The notes under the pieces were generated by a model. It made no database searches, was not told the origin of the DNA, and worked only from the letters and a program-made list of their open reading frames with translations. Shown here in pieces: positions 8,801 to 17,457 of a stretch of DNA of 64,000 nucleotides. Each line of letters starts with the position of its first letter. Position 1 is the first letter of the stretch. The stretch spans positions 434,001 to 498,000 of the forward strand of contig CAVXVA010000003.1 of assembly GCA_963765075.1 (NCBI GenBank), given 5' to 3'. The DNA comes from JAENVU01 sp963765075 (GTDB lineage Bacteria; Actinomycetota; Acidimicrobiia; IMCC26256; JAENVU01). The position numbers and the translations under genes are program-made.

Positions 8801-9370
8801 TCAGGGACCCAGCACCTGGTCGATCAGCGCCTCGACGTAGGCGTCGGTCACCTCCTGGCCGGTCACGAAGACCCGCATGAAGATCGCGCCGGTCACGAGG
8901 TCGGCAATGACCCACGGATCAGCATCGGCGGCCAGCTCGCCCCGATCGATGCCGCGCCGGATGACCTCGACCGTCGCGGCACGCCGGCCGAGCACGAAGG
9001 CCTCGTGGGCCACCGCGAGCTCAGGATTGCGCCCCTTCGCGGCCAGCGTCATCGGAATGGCCTTGCCCGCATTGGACTCGGTGAACATCGCGTAGAGGCG
9101 TTGACCAAGGGCGATCAGATCCGACCGGAGATGCCCGGTGTCCGGGGTCAGGACCGTCCCCGCGCTGAGCTGTTCGACCGTGGCCATCACCAGGTCGAGC
9201 TTGGTCGGGTAGCGGCGGTAAATCGTCGTCTTGCCCACCCCCGCACGATTCGCAACACACTCCATCGACAGACCTTCGTATCCCACCTCGCAGAACACGT
9301 CGGTCGCGGCCGCGAGAATCGCTGCATCGGCCTCGACGCTCCGCGGCCGACCGCCCGCCGCTGCGGTCAC
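8801..9370 (-). CDS. TetR family repressor of the adjacent exporter
   Basis: 189 residues with an N-terminal helix-turn-helix (LSMECVANRAGVGKTTIYRR, about 34-53) and a TetR_C-type C-terminus. The GTG start at 9370 overlaps the TGA of the exporter gene (GTGA), so the two are translationally coupled with the exporter first. The 19-bp near-perfect palindrome at 11020-11038, upstream of the exporter, is the obvious operator. It therefore most likely represses the whole two-gene unit until a transported compound binds. Confidence 0.9.
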   Translation of the reverse strand: MTAAAGGRPRSVEADAAILAAATDVFCEVGYEGLSMECVANRAGVGKTTIYRRYPTKLDLVMATVEQLSAGTVLTPDTGHLRSDLIALGQRLYAMFTESNAGKAIPMTLAAKGRNPELAVAHEAFVLGRRAATVEVIRRGIDRGELAADADPWVIADLVTGAIFMRVFVTGQEVTDAYVEALIDQVLGP

Positions 9371-10971
9371 GGGACCACGCCCTCCGCCGCGAGATCATTG
9401 GTTTGCTCGGCGATGTTCGCCGCACTGGCACGCGCGGGCAGGAACCGGACGACGATGACCACCCCGATCGCGAGTGCGACCGCCCCGACCCGTGTCCCCC
9501 AGCGGAAGGCTTCGACGAACGCCTCGTTCGCGGTCTTGATCAGGGCAGCCGCAAACTGTTGTTGGTTCGGCCGACCGCTCGCGCCAAGTTGCTGGGCAAC
9601 GCCGTAGGCACCGCCGAGCGAGTTCTTCGCCCCTTCGACTGCCGCACCGGGCGTCGAGGTACCGGCAAAGAAGTCGGCGATCTTGCTGCCATAGACCGAC
9701 GACACGACACTGCCGATGATCGCGACACCGAGTGCGCCACCGACCTGACGGGTCGTGTCGTTCACCGCCGACCCCACCCCGGCCTTGGCCAGCGGGAGCG
9801 ACCCCATCACCGAGTCGGTCGCCGGGGCCATCACCAGACCCATGCCGGCGGCGAGGATCATGAACCGCCACACGATGTCGCCATAGTCCGAGTCGACCGT
9901 CAACCCGCCGAAGACCACGAGCGCGATCCCGGCGAGCCCGAGACCGACGGCGATAGTGGCCTTGGACCCGAACCGCTCGACCACACGCGAGCTGAGTGGT
10001 GCCACGACCATCATGGTCCCGGCGTACGGGAGCATCCGGATGCCGGATTCGAGTGGCGTATACCCGAGGGTGAACTGCAGGTACTGGGTCAGCAAGAAGA
10101 TCGAACCGAACATGGCGAAGAACGTGAGCGTGATCGCCGCGTTCGCCGCACTGAAGCGCGGGTTCTTGAAGAACCGCACATCGAGCATCGGGTGATCCGA
10201 TCGACGCTCCCACCAGACGAAGATGCCCAGGGCGACGAGACCTCCGGCGAAGACCGCGAGCGTCTTGGGCGCGGTCCAGCCGATGTCCGGCGCTTCGATC
10301 AGCGCGTAGACGATCCCGACCAACGCCACGATCGAGAGTGCGGCGCCGACCGGGTCGAGCTTCGGCGCGCTCGGGTCCTTGCTCGTCGGGATGAGCACGA
10401 GTCCGGCGGCGATGCCGAGCGCGACGATCGGCAGGTTCACGAGAAAAATCGCGCCCCAGTAGAAGTGTTCGAGGAGGAACCCTCCGGTGAGAGGTCCGAG
10501 CGCCACGCCGATGCCCGCAGTACCGGCCCACACGCCGATCGCCCGACCACGTTCCTGTGGCGGGAACACGTTGGTGATGATCGAGAGTGTCGCCGGCATG
10601 ATGAGCGCGCCACCGATTCCCATGAAGCCGCGCGTCAAGATCAGTTGGTCGGCCGTGGTGGCGAACGCCGACGCGAGCGACCCGAGACCGAACAGCAGGT
10701 ACCCCACCTGCAATGCGCCGCGCCGACCGTACCGGTCGCCCATCGCACCCATGGTGAGCAGGAGGCCGGCGAACACGAGCGTGTAGCTGTCGACCATCCA
10801 CTGCACCTGGCTGTTGGTCGCGCCCAGTTCCTTGATCAGCGTCGGGATGGCGACGTTGAGGATCGAGTTGTCGAGCACGATGATCAACAAGCTGACGCAG
10901 AGCACGACGAGAATCGCCCACCGACGGCGGTAGGCCTTCTCCTGGATCGGGTCGAGATCGACCTGGCTCAC
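9367..10971 (-). CDS. DHA2-family MFS multidrug exporter (EmrB/QacA type)
   Basis: About 534 residues with 14 predicted membrane spans. Typical DHA2 signatures are LDNSILNVAIPTL in helix 1, the WMVDSYTLVFAGLL segment, GDRYGRRG in the helix 2-3 loop and the antiporter motif GVALGPLTGG. It would expel drugs or lipophilic compounds in exchange for protons. An ATG at 10977 sits directly against GGAGG with no spacing, whereas the GTG two codons later at 10971 has the normal 6-nt spacing, so the GTG is the better start. It is coupled to the downstream TetR gene. Confidence 0.92.
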   Translation of the reverse strand: MSQVDLDPIQEKAYRRRWAILVVLCVSLLIIVLDNSILNVAIPTLIKELGATNSQVQWMVDSYTLVFAGLLLTMGAMGDRYGRRGALQVGYLLFGLGSLASAFATTADQLILTRGFMGIGGALIMPATLSIITNVFPPQERGRAIGVWAGTAGIGVALGPLTGGFLLEHFYWGAIFLVNLPIVALGIAAGLVLIPTSKDPSAPKLDPVGAALSIVALVGIVYALIEAPDIGWTAPKTLAVFAGGLVALGIFVWWERRSDHPMLDVRFFKNPRFSAANAAITLTFFAMFGSIFLLTQYLQFTLGYTPLESGIRMLPYAGTMMVVAPLSSRVVERFGSKATIAVGLGLAGIALVVFGGLTVDSDYGDIVWRFMILAAGMGLVMAPATDSVMGSLPLAKAGVGSAVNDTTRQVGGALGVAIIGSVVSSVYGSKIADFFAGTSTPGAAVEGAKNSLGGAYGVAQQLGASGRPNQQQFAAALIKTANEAFVEAFRWGTRVGAVALAIGVVIVVRFLPARASAANIAEQTNDLAAEGVVP

Positions 10972-11019
10972 ACGCATCCTCCGGAACGGGTGGACCGGTT
11001 TCTACTCCTGCGATTTCCA

Positions 11020-11038
11020 AAACGCAACGGTTTCGTTT
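11020..11038. promoter_or_regulatory. Palindromic operator upstream of MFS-TetR unit
   Basis: AAACGCAACGGTTTCGTTT is a 19-bp palindrome with only one mismatched base pair besides the centre. It lies about 50 bp upstream of the exporter start, the right size and place for a TetR dimer or dimer-pair site. Confidence 0.7.
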
Positions 11039-11078
11039 CGGAATCCCTCTTCACCGACTTCGCCGACCGACCCTGTCC

Positions 11079-11103
11079 GATATTCCCGTTGTATAGGAAT
11101 ATC
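11079..11103. promoter_or_regulatory. Inverted repeat upstream of secreted protein gene
   Basis: GATATTCC at 11079-11086 and GGAATATC at 11096-11103 form a perfect 8-bp inverted repeat with a 9-nt centre. It ends 6 bp before the predicted -35 of the secreted-protein gene, so it may be an operator for that promoter or part of the divergent control region. Confidence 0.5.
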
Positions 11104-11109
11104 TACGCT

Positions 11110-11138
11110 TTGACCGGTCCGAAGTTCACACCTAGTGT
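11110..11138 (+). promoter_or_regulatory. Sigma-70-type promoter of the secreted protein gene
   Basis: TTGACC at 11110-11115 and TAGTGT at 11133-11138 are separated by 17 bp. The start codon follows 36 bp downstream of the -10, preceded by GGGAGG. Confidence 0.55.
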
Positions 11139-11174
11139 CCGACCCGTCACACCGGTCAGGCCTGGGAGGCCATT

Positions 11175-12632
11175 GTGTTTGCAGGGAAACGATCCAGGGC
11201 GCTGGCCGCGCTCATGCTGGCGGCGACGGCCGCGGGCGTGATGGTTGCGGTCACGACCAGCGGCGCCGCGCCGAACGAACTCCATCTTCACCTCGGAACC
11301 GACGGCCGCTACTTCCAGTACGGGAATACGACTCAGAACCTCACCCTCGCTCCGAACTCGTGCAAGATCACCTCGGCCGAACCCCTGATCGACGTGATGT
11401 CGAACGGATCGACCGCGCCCGGTCTTGGACCAGACAACTCGATGGGGGTTCGCAGCAACCAAGGCGGTAATGGGACACCCTGCTCCCAGGTCGATCAGAC
11501 CGAGAGCCTGACGTTGAAGCCCGGCACCGCGATGACGGGAAAGTCGTTCAGCGGCGTGCGCATGGACCTCGAGATGACTGGCAATGCCAGCGTCACCCTG
11601 ACATTGGCGAGTCCTTCGAACAGCGCCACCTACAAGCTGTTGACCGGAACGTCGATCACGCCGGCCCAGGCGGGCGAACCCGACTACGTCACGACAGTTC
11701 CCTACACCGTGAGTTCGAGCCCCGGCGATACCACCGACGCGTGCGCGGCACCGAACAGCTCCGGACCGAACAGCGGCCCCAACGACAACTGCCAATGGAC
11801 GGTACAGCCCGAGTTCGACTTCACGACCCTCACCCTCACCACCACCGCCGGCACCGTGTCACTCGAGGGCAGCGCCGACTTCGCCAACAACCCGGCGTTC
11901 GACACCGTGTTCTACCTCTCCAACACTCCGCCGGTCGCGAATGACGACACCGCGGACGTCCCGCAGAACGCGACCACCGACGTCGTCGTACTCGGGAACG
12001 ACACCGACATCGACAGCACGACGTTGACGCCGACAAGTATCGGCAACCTCAGCCCGAGCACTGCGACCGCGGTCGCGAACCCCGACGGGACCATCGCGTT
12101 CACCCCACCCGCCGGCTACTTCGGGCCCGCGTCCTTCACGTACAAGGCGAACGACGGCCAGGCCGACTCGAATACCGCAACGGTGAACCTGACCGTCTAT
12201 CGGGTCATCTGCAGCAACGAAACCGTTACTGACGCCGACGGCGCCGTGACCGGGTCATTCACCCGCCTCGACGATACGTTCAACTGCAAGCGCTACGAAC
12301 TCGATGCGTCTTCGGCGAACGGCACGATCCTGTTCCAGCCGAGCGGCGCCACCGACGTCGACTACCGGGGCTACGTGTCCTTCGGGGGCACGACCGCACC
12401 GGTCGGTCCGTTCCCGCTCCTCCTCGAGTACGACCCCTTCGGCGGGAACACGTTCCAGCCGGTGCAGTGGTGCATCAACCCGCAGTTCGACGGCGGTGGC
12501 AACGTCACGACCGCCACACTCCCGGGGATTGAGACGTGGTGTATCGCCTCGGCCGACACGCGACCCAACGGTATTGGCGATCTGGTGACGACGTGGCAGG
12601 TCTTCGGCCACGACGATCCCCGATTCCGCTGA
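11175..12632 (+). CDS. Secreted protein with a bacterial Ig/cadherin-like domain
   Basis: 485 residues from GTG at 11175, with GGGAGG at 11164-11169 as ribosome site. An N-terminal signal peptide is clear (basic MFAGKRSR, then a hydrophobic stretch ending near TSGAAP, about residue 33). Residues 34-250 are Thr/Ser/Asn-rich with no family I can name. Residues about 251-345 form one Big/cadherin-like repeat, starting NTPPVANDDTADVPQNA and containing NDTDID and FTPPAGYFGPASFTYKANDG, typical of adhesin and matrix proteins. The last 140 residues are unassigned and contain four Cys. No LPXTG anchor is seen, so it is probably released or loosely bound to the cell surface. Confidence 0.8.
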   Translation: MFAGKRSRALAALMLAATAAGVMVAVTTSGAAPNELHLHLGTDGRYFQYGNTTQNLTLAPNSCKITSAEPLIDVMSNGSTAPGLGPDNSMGVRSNQGGNGTPCSQVDQTESLTLKPGTAMTGKSFSGVRMDLEMTGNASVTLTLASPSNSATYKLLTGTSITPAQAGEPDYVTTVPYTVSSSPGDTTDACAAPNSSGPNSGPNDNCQWTVQPEFDFTTLTLTTTAGTVSLEGSADFANNPAFDTVFYLSNTPPVANDDTADVPQNATTDVVVLGNDTDIDSTTLTPTSIGNLSPSTATAVANPDGTIAFTPPAGYFGPASFTYKANDGQADSNTATVNLTVYRVICSNETVTDADGAVTGSFTRLDDTFNCKRYELDASSANGTILFQPSGATDVDYRGYVSFGGTTAPVGPFPLLLEYDPFGGNTFQPVQWCINPQFDGGGNVTTATLPGIETWCIASADTRPNGIGDLVTTWQVFGHDDPRFR

Positions 12633-12648
12633 CGGGCACTCACCGCGC

Positions 12649-15600
12649 TCAACGAGCGGCAGGCCCCGGCTCGGTCACGACGCCGAGCCGGGTCAGGATT
12701 TCTTGGCTCTCCGCGACGAGCGCGCGTCGCTCGGCATCATCGGAACTGAGCGCGGCCAAGGCGCCCACCGTCAACGCGATTTCATAGCCGGCGTGACGCG
12801 CCCGGGCGGCCGCCAGACTCTCCGCCAGCGCGACCCGAGCCTCGTCCCGCCGGTCCAGCGAAGCCAAAGCCAGACCCCTCACCCGGAGCAGGAGTGGCGT
12901 CTGAGCCGCGACGCCGCCCAGTGAGTCCGCATCGGCGAGCGCAGCGTCGGCCATTGCGAGCGCGTCCGCACTCTCGCCTTCGGCGAGGCAGCACTCGGCG
13001 AGCCGGGCGTTCGCCTCCAACGCGTCCACCTGCGAGCCCACGCCGAGCGCCTCATCCCGCGCCTGTTCGAGGAGCTGGCGTGCCTCGGCGAAACGCCCGG
13101 ACCCGCCAAGGGCCCGGCCCAGGAGCAACGTTGCGAACGCCAGGCCGGGCCGATCGCCGGCGACCCGCCACACCCGCGCCGCGTCCTGGAACAACGCGGT
13201 CGCGACATCGAGGTGGCCGCGATCCAGCGCGATCTCGCCGATGTTGGTCGTGCAGAATGCGCCCAGCACCGTGTCGCCGGTCTGACGCGCCAGCACTCGG
13301 GCCTGCTCGTAGAAGTCCAGGGCTTCGTCCCACTCTCCGCGCCAGTACGCGAATCCGCCCATCAGGTTCAGCACGCTCGCCTGCCCCGGCCGGTCGTCGA
13401 GTTCCTCGTAGAGCGCGAGCGATCGCTCCAGCGTCGCGGTGGTCTCGAGATCACCCCGGTCCAGCTGCACCCAACCCAGGACCTTGAACGCGTGTGCGAG
13501 TGACTCCGTGTCGTGCGCGGCCTCCGCCGCGGCAATCGCCTGCTCGCTCCAACGAATGGCGCGGCCGAGCGCGCCACCGGAAAGGCAGAACTGGCTGTAC
13601 CAGGCCAGCAGTTGCGCGCGCTGGCGCAGCGCCTCATCGCTCGTCGAATGCTCGAGGAGCCGAAGGCCTCGGGTGATGGCCCGCAACGCTTCCGAATATC
13701 GGTCGAGCCAACCCTTGATCCATGCCCGCTTCAGTTGGAGCCGCGCCTGCGCGACGGGATCCTCGGTCACATACCGGCGTGCGGAGCGGAAGGCCACCTC
13801 GGCCTCGGCGAACCGTCCGGACCGGTGCCGGACGTCGCCCAGGCTCTCCCGGAGCTGGGACTGCACGAGCGCCGACACCGAATCGAGTCGACGCGCGGCG
13901 TCGAGGGCCCGCTCATACAGCTCCGCGGCTTCGTGATCCGCGAAGATCTCCCGAGCCTGCTCCGCGGCGGCGCGCGAGCAGTCGAACGCTTCTTGGAAGC
14001 GTTCGGCACGGAAGTAGTGGAGCGCGAGCAGTTCGGAGGCGTCGTCGCCGTTCGCGTCGGCATCGCGCCGGATCGCGTCGGCGACCTTGGCGTGGAGCTC
14101 TTTCCGCGACCGGTACGCGAGTCCCTCGTAGGCGGAATCGCGCACGATCGCGTGCTCGAAGGTGAGCCGTGCAGGCTCCCGGATCAAGTGCTCACTCACG
14201 CGCGACCACGCCGAGCCGTCGAGTTCATCGGGATCGAGCACTGCATCCAGCAGGTCCGCAGGGAACGATCGGCCCAGCACCGCCACCCGGCGGAGAAGAT
14301 CGCGGTCCTGCGGCGGGAGTCGGTCGATGCTCGCAGCTACCAACGCCTCGACCGAATCCGGGAGGCCCAGGACCCCGCCGGCTGAGCGCGCCGCGGCGAC
14401 GAGCTCGGTGAGGAACAGCGGGTTGCCGGTCGAGCGTTCCGCGAGCAGCTCGACGTCTTGAGACGAGATCGGAGCATCCGCGGTCGCGCCGTTCACCAAC
14501 GCGACCGCTTCGTCGGGGGTCAACGGCCCCAAGGTGAGAGTGACCGCCGCGCCAACTTGCTCCGCTCGGTCGGGCCCGCCGTCGCGCCGAGAGGTGACGA
14601 CGAGCCACGGAACGGACTCGATCTCGGTGGTGACCGCCTTCAACAGCAAGTGGGAAGCGTCATCCATCCACTGGATGTCCTCCAGGACCAGCACCACCGG
14701 GCCGGCCAGGATCCGCTGGGCCAGGCCGCGAACGACGTCGGCAGTCTTCGCAGTGCGGAACTGGCCCTCGAGTCGTGAGGTCTCGGGCGTTTCGTCGATT
14801 CGAACGTCGACCAAGGGGGCAAGCAAGGGGGCCCACGGCTCGAGGTCGGGAGCCGTTGATCGTACGACCGCCATCAGCTGGTCGGCGTCGGTCAACTCGC
14901 GCTGCACGGGATCCAACCCCACGAGTTCTCGCACGATGACCCGCCACGGCGAATACGGCGTCGTCGACTCGTAGAGCTCACAGCGGGTGCCGCGCACGAT
15001 CAGGTCGGAGCAGGTGGCCTTCAGCTCGTCGATCAGCCGCGACTTGCCCATGCCGGCCGCGCCGACGACCTCGACGACGCGGCCCGTCCCGGATACGACC
15101 GACGCCCGCGCCTCCCGCAGCAATTCCAACTCGTCGGCCCGCCCGACGAAGGGGAGGCGGAACGTCGTCGTGTCGGCCTTCGCGCCCGCCACCGGCCCGA
15201 CCCGCCACGCCTCGACCGGTCGGGACTTGCCCTTCACGAAGAACGGCTCGACGGCATCGAGTGAGAAAGCGGTGGGCGACCGGTCGAGGACCTCGTGGGT
15301 CGCGAGGATCTCGCCGGGCCTCGCGTGCGCCATGAGTCGGGCGGCCAGGTTCACGGCGTCGCCCATCACGGTGTAGGTCCGCCGGTACGGCGGCCCGACG
15401 TCCCCGGCGAACACCGGGCCGCGGTTCACGCCGATGCGAATCGGAATCTGCGGCGCGGCATCGACGATCTCGCGGAGCGCCAACAGCATGTTGCGCTCGT
15501 CGTCTCCGGAGCTGGTCGGGACCCCGGCGGCAAGGATGAACTTGCCTCCGTCGCGGTCGACATCGCTGGCGAGGAACGTCACATCGTGGTGATCGACGGC

Positions 15601-16455
15601 TCGTTGCACGGTCGAGACGAGTTCGTCGAGCGCCTGGCCGACCTCCTCGAGGGGGAAATCTCGTATCAGGGCGTCGGTCCCGTCGAAGTGGATGAAGGCG
15701 ATGGTCGCTCGCCGGTGCTCGGGGCCCCGGGCCTCGAGCAGGGACTCCCGCAGCCCGACGGGGATGCAGGTCGTGAAGTCGACGTCGTCGGGCGTCGGGG
15801 TCACCTCGTAGCCAATCGGCTCCGATGCGAGCGTCGGCGCGCGACGGAGCAATATCCCCGGCGGCTTCGCCCGGCCCAGGATCGAGGTACGGAACTCGCG
15901 TGCCATCGTCGGGCTGATGAGAATCTCCCCGGCGTCGGCGGCGCCTTCGAGCGCGGCCGTCTCGCTCGTGCCGGGTCCGGTCACCACGAGTTCTCGGTGG
16001 GATTCACCGACGAGGAAGAAATGAAACGTGCCAGTGTGGGCGCCGATGGACATCCGGAGGCGAACCTTCTGGCCGAGGACACTCAGCTCGCCGCGTTCAC
16101 GGAGGGTCCGGCGCATTCCCACCGCCGAGTACGCGGCCCGCGCGGCATGGTCGTCGCCGACGAAGAGCAGCAGCAGCGCGTCCCCACCGAACTTGAGGAG
16201 GCGGCCACCGTGCTCATATGCGAGGGCGAGGAGATCGGTGAAGGTCGACCCGATGGTCGCGGCCAGCTCCTCCGCGCCGATATTGCCTTGACGAGCCAGC
16301 CCTTCGGACAGCTTGGTGAAACCCGAGATGTCGATGAAGACCACACTGCTGTCGAGGGCCCGGGCCCTGGTAGCAGGATCCTGCCGGAGCCAATCCGTCA
16401 CGAGACGCGGAAGGTACGGAGCAAACCGATCGTTCCGCACTCGAGCCTCAGCCAT
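12649..16455 (-). CDS. Tandem adenylate/guanylate cyclase-domain regulator with AAA ATPase and TPR repeats
   Basis: 1268 residues from ATG at 16455; upstream in-frame starts such as 16533 exist and no ribosome site decides between them. Parts in order: a class III cyclase domain (VVFIDISGFTKLSEGLA, KFGGDALLLLF; about 40-210), a second cyclase-like domain (VGVN-type core with TYTVMGDAVNLAARL; about 235-440), a STAND-like ATPase (Walker A GAAGMGKSRL, Walker B VLVLEDIQWMDD; about 460-730) and about 400 residues of TPR-like helices. The first domain keeps metal-binding Asp residues (FIDISG, GGDA); in the second, FIHFDG replaces FIDISG, so it may be inactive. This architecture is a soluble signalling hub of unknown input. 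Its 5' region contains two tandem hairpins. Confidence 0.85.
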   Translation of the reverse strand: MAEARVRNDRFAPYLPRLVTDWLRQDPATRARALDSSVVFIDISGFTKLSEGLARQGNIGAEELAATIGSTFTDLLALAYEHGGRLLKFGGDALLLLFVGDDHAARAAYSAVGMRRTLRERGELSVLGQKVRLRMSIGAHTGTFHFFLVGESHRELVVTGPGTSETAALEGAADAGEILISPTMAREFRTSILGRAKPPGILLRRAPTLASEPIGYEVTPTPDDVDFTTCIPVGLRESLLEARGPEHRRATIAFIHFDGTDALIRDFPLEEVGQALDELVSTVQRAVDHHDVTFLASDVDRDGGKFILAAGVPTSSGDDERNMLLALREIVDAAPQIPIRIGVNRGPVFAGDVGPPYRRTYTVMGDAVNLAARLMAHARPGEILATHEVLDRSPTAFSLDAVEPFFVKGKSRPVEAWRVGPVAGAKADTTTFRLPFVGRADELELLREARASVVSGTGRVVEVVGAAGMGKSRLIDELKATCSDLIVRGTRCELYESTTPYSPWRVIVRELVGLDPVQRELTDADQLMAVVRSTAPDLEPWAPLLAPLVDVRIDETPETSRLEGQFRTAKTADVVRGLAQRILAGPVVLVLEDIQWMDDASHLLLKAVTTEIESVPWLVVTSRRDGGPDRAEQVGAAVTLTLGPLTPDEAVALVNGATADAPISSQDVELLAERSTGNPLFLTELVAAARSAGGVLGLPDSVEALVAASIDRLPPQDRDLLRRVAVLGRSFPADLLDAVLDPDELDGSAWSRVSEHLIREPARLTFEHAIVRDSAYEGLAYRSRKELHAKVADAIRRDADANGDDASELLALHYFRAERFQEAFDCSRAAAEQAREIFADHEAAELYERALDAARRLDSVSALVQSQLRESLGDVRHRSGRFAEAEVAFRSARRYVTEDPVAQARLQLKRAWIKGWLDRYSEALRAITRGLRLLEHSTSDEALRQRAQLLAWYSQFCLSGGALGRAIRWSEQAIAAAEAAHDTESLAHAFKVLGWVQLDRGDLETTATLERSLALYEELDDRPGQASVLNLMGGFAYWRGEWDEALDFYEQARVLARQTGDTVLGAFCTTNIGEIALDRGHLDVATALFQDAARVWRVAGDRPGLAFATLLLGRALGGSGRFAEARQLLEQARDEALGVGSQVDALEANARLAECCLAEGESADALAMADAALADADSLGGVAAQTPLLLRVRGLALASLDRRDEARVALAESLAAARARHAGYEIALTVGALAALSSDDAERRALVAESQEILTRLGVVTEPGPAAR

Positions 16456-16591
16456 CGCGCCAGAGTCTCGCGACGCAGTCGGTCGATCACTCCCGGCCTC
16501 GGCCCACTCGAGATTGGCGATGGTCACGTGCATCGTCGCATGTCCACTTGGCGGCGGGGTCGCGCGCACTGCCAAACGGTCGCGCGGGCCA

Positions 16592-16701
16592 CCGATTGGC
16601 GGATGGTGGTCGATGAGCGCGCCACCATGTGCCATTCGGTCGCAGTGGGTTCCAACGATTGGCGGCTGGTGGTCGTGAGCGCGCCACCATGCGCCAAACG
16701 G
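16592..16701. repeat. Two tandem imperfect palindromes (hairpins) upstream of the cyclase gene
   Basis: Unit 1 (16592-16639) has arms of 18 bases that pair at 15 positions around a 12-nt centre; unit 2 (16655-16701) is a diverged copy with the same arms (TTGGCG and TGGTGG against CCACCA and CGCCAA) and an 11-nt centre. A partial third copy of the right arm (GCCAAACGGT) occurs just to the left, near 16571-16580. They lie 140-250 bp upstream of the cyclase start. They look like REP-type elements or a structured leader. Confidence 0.65.
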
Positions 16702-16958
16702 TGCGGGCCGGGGTGAGCCAGACACGGCTGCTCATGACCGCTCGGGTTCGCGACAAGATCCAGCCGGACCCCGGCCTGCCCGTGTTCTGGCCGGTATCGA
16801 CGCCGCCAGCGCCTCATCCCCGGATGGCATGCGGCATTCTCTCGACGCCCGGACTCCCGACTGGGTCCAGATCGTTACGGCTCCGTGCACGCTCCCCCAC
16901 GACCCAACCAAACCCGCCCCTCCGCCGACTCAACGACATCAACGAGACTGCCGCCACC
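16702..16958. other. Non-coding stretch upstream of the ECF sigma gene
   Basis: Together with 16456-16591 this makes the longest gene-poor gap (about 500 bp). Apart from the hairpin pair I see no convincing gene, promoter or RNA here; open frames through it have no recognisable protein features. Confidence 0.5.
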
Positions 16959-17457
16959 ATGGAATCCTTCGAGGACTTCGCCCGCGACGCCCGGTCGCGC
17001 CTGATCGGGCTGGCGTACGCCCTCTCGGGCGACCGGTCGAAGGCCGAGGACATCGTCCAGGACGCACTCGTAGCGACGCATCGGGCGTGGGCCAACGTCG
17101 ATCTCCCGCTCGCCTACGCACGCGGCACCGGTCGCGAACCTGTGTTCGTCGCACGTTCGTCGACTGGGCCGCGAACGCAAGGCCCTCACGCGCTGGTCCT
17201 CGGCGCAAACAGACACCTTCGCCGAACTCGAACCGGTCGACGCGGAGTTCTGGACGGCCGTGGCTGCGCTCCCCGACCGACAACGTCAGGTGATTGCCCT
17301 CCGCTACGTGGACGACCTGACCGTGGCCGACATCGCCACGGCGCTCGACATTGCCGCGGGAACCGTGAAGTCGACCTTGCACGACGCGCGCCGAGCGCTC
17401 GCCGCGTCCCTGCACCTGATGGACCCAAGCCTCTCCCAGGCCGAGGAGGACACATGA
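16959..17457 (+). pseudogene. ECF sigma factor (SigE-like group), single frameshift
   Basis: Read across one frameshift, this is a complete 165-residue ECF sigma factor. The first frame gives sigma region 2 (ESFEDFARDARSRLIGLAYA, DRSKAEDIVQDALVATHRAW) and the second frame gives the linker and region 4 (ALPDRQRQVIALRYVDDLTV, TVKSTLHDARRALA). The switch is at about 17129-17131, where CACCGGTCGCG has one G more than the expected ARRTVANL coding. ATGA at 17454 couples it to the membrane protein downstream, its probable anti-sigma factor. One extra base in an otherwise intact gene suggests a sequence error, but a real recent mutation cannot be excluded. Confidence 0.8.

Noticed and set aside
9403..11241. 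Long plus-strand frame opposite the MFS exporter
   Set aside because: Charged, low-complexity translation without motifs; the minus-strand transporter is unambiguous.
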